DNA of 5,734 nt from an uncultured cyanobacterium (GTDB taxonomy: Bacteria; Cyanobacteriota; Cyanobacteriia; Cyanobacteriales; Geitlerinemataceae): positions 1-5,734 of the forward strand of contig CAKZKB010000447.1 of the NCBI GenBank assembly GCA_937121005.1, given 5' to 3'. Below, in pieces: positions 5,402 to 5,734 of this stretch. Both the position numbers and the translations under genes were made by a program. The notes below the pieces were generated by a model, which ran no database searches, was not told the DNA's origin, and saw nothing but the letters and a program-made list of their open reading frames with translations. Numbering within the stretch: the first letter of the stretch is position 1; every line of letters starts with the position of its first letter.

Positions 5402-5734
5402 CTAATGCATATCCGCTGTTTCAACGACCTGCTGCGCGGCATCCCGCCCCTGACGAATACAATCAGGCACACCAATGCCGCGATACGAACTCCCTGCCAC
5501 GAAAATCCCCTCCGGGAGCATGTTTTCTATCTCATCCACAAGATCAAGATGACCGACATTTGCCTGCGGAAAGGATTTCAACCACCTGAACGGGACGATT
5601 TGGATCGGCTCCGCCGTGATCCCAATAGTGGATTCCAATTCGGCTTTGACGATCTCCAACAAACCGGCATCGTTCTCTTCCGCGACCTCAGGCTTGCTAC
5701 CCAGTTCTCGAGCATCTCGAGGAGATCTTCGGCG
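5402..5734 (-). CDS. hemY: HemY-type protoporphyrinogen oxidase, C-terminal part (cut by window edge)
   Basis: About 110 C-terminal residues are visible; the frame stays open to the window edge at 5734, and the TTG at 5662 is an internal Leu codon rather than the start. HemY is an FAD enzyme that oxidises protoporphyrinogen IX to protoporphyrin IX, the last shared step before heme and chlorophyll. Visible family features: the GI-type helix LLEIVKAELESTIGITAEPI, the conserved RWLKSFPQANVGHLDLVDEI, and the C-terminal FAD-binding motif GIFVAGSSYRGIGVPDCI followed by RQGRDAAQQV. It ends ETADMH with TAG at 5404-5402. The segment RDARELGSKPEVAEENDAG, before the first helix, seems slightly longer than usual. 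A related flavin amine oxidase cannot be wholly excluded, but the SYRG.G.PDCI motif favours HemY strongly. The pucC-like gene follows 95 bases downstream. Confidence 0.88.
   Translation of the reverse strand, partial: RRRSPRDARELGSKPEVAEENDAGLLEIVKAELESTIGITAEPIQIVPFRWLKSFPQANVGHLDLVDEIENMLPEGIFVAGSSYRGIGVPDCIRQGRDAAQQVVETADMH

Noticed and set aside
5079..5589. Plus-strand frames over the transporter start, the intergenic repeat and hemY
   Set aside because: They cross two well-supported minus-strand genes, and the NRQGAKNAK segment comes from the intergenic repeat.
5402..5662. A stand-alone 86-residue gene starting at TTG 5662
   Set aside because: The frame stays open upstream to the window edge, and the residues there fit the HemY family, so this is the 3' end of a longer gene.
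1..5734. CRISPR array, tRNA/rRNA gene, insertion sequence or phage remnant
   Set aside because: I saw no regularly spaced repeats, no cloverleaf-like sequence, no transposase or integrase motifs and no terminal inverted repeats with target duplications.

Overview
The window looks like chromosomal DNA of a cyanobacterium. The HIP1 octamer GCGATCGC, the classic over-represented cyanobacterial palindrome, occurs ten times by my count (starting at 876, 1692, 1773, 1800, 1879, 2091, 3331, 3520, 3952 and 4135). The gene content fits: a Ycf63/MlaE-type lipid-transport permease, a chlorophyll-delivery (PucC/BCD) family transporter, a membrane-anchored pentapeptide-repeat protein, and a small DUF6888/DUF6887-like gene pair. 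I see no tRNA, rRNA, CRISPR array, transposase or phage gene.

Layout. (1) Positions 1-1909, all on the minus strand and read right to left: a 98-residue membrane protein (1613-1909), a 418-residue pentapeptide-repeat membrane protein (290-1546), a short DUF6888-like protein (40-225 or 40-252), and the first 16 codons of a DUF6887-like gene (1-50) that overlaps its predecessor by 11 bases. They could form one transcript. (2) A 256-base divergent intergenic region (1910-2165). (3) mlaE/ycf63 on the plus strand (2166-2951). (4) A 100-base convergent intergenic region holding a perfect 28-base palindrome (3014-3041). (5) A minus-strand cluster read right to left: the 3' end of a HemY-type protoporphyrinogen oxidase gene (5402-5734, cut by the window), a PucC/BCD-family transporter (3924-5306), and, 17 bases after it, a two-TM protein of unknown function (3052-3906).

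How the genes may work together. HemY makes protoporphyrin IX, the branch point to heme and chlorophyll. PucC/BCD proteins are linked to chlorophyll delivery or photosystem assembly, so the right-hand cluster reads as a tetrapyrrole-to-membrane module, with the 284-residue protein as an unassigned passenger. MlaE would supply lipid trafficking between membranes, but its usual partners (MlaF ATPase, MlaD/MCE protein) are not in the window. The left cluster has no assigned function.

The most notable points are: a possible SD-preceded ATT start in the DUF6888-like gene; an in-frame nine-codon leader ORF with a hairpin immediately before the pentapeptide-repeat gene; a sharp GC step inside mlaE; four HIP1 sites packed into one 297-base gene; and the HemY-PucC neighbourhood. 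No clearly new defence or mobile system is visible.
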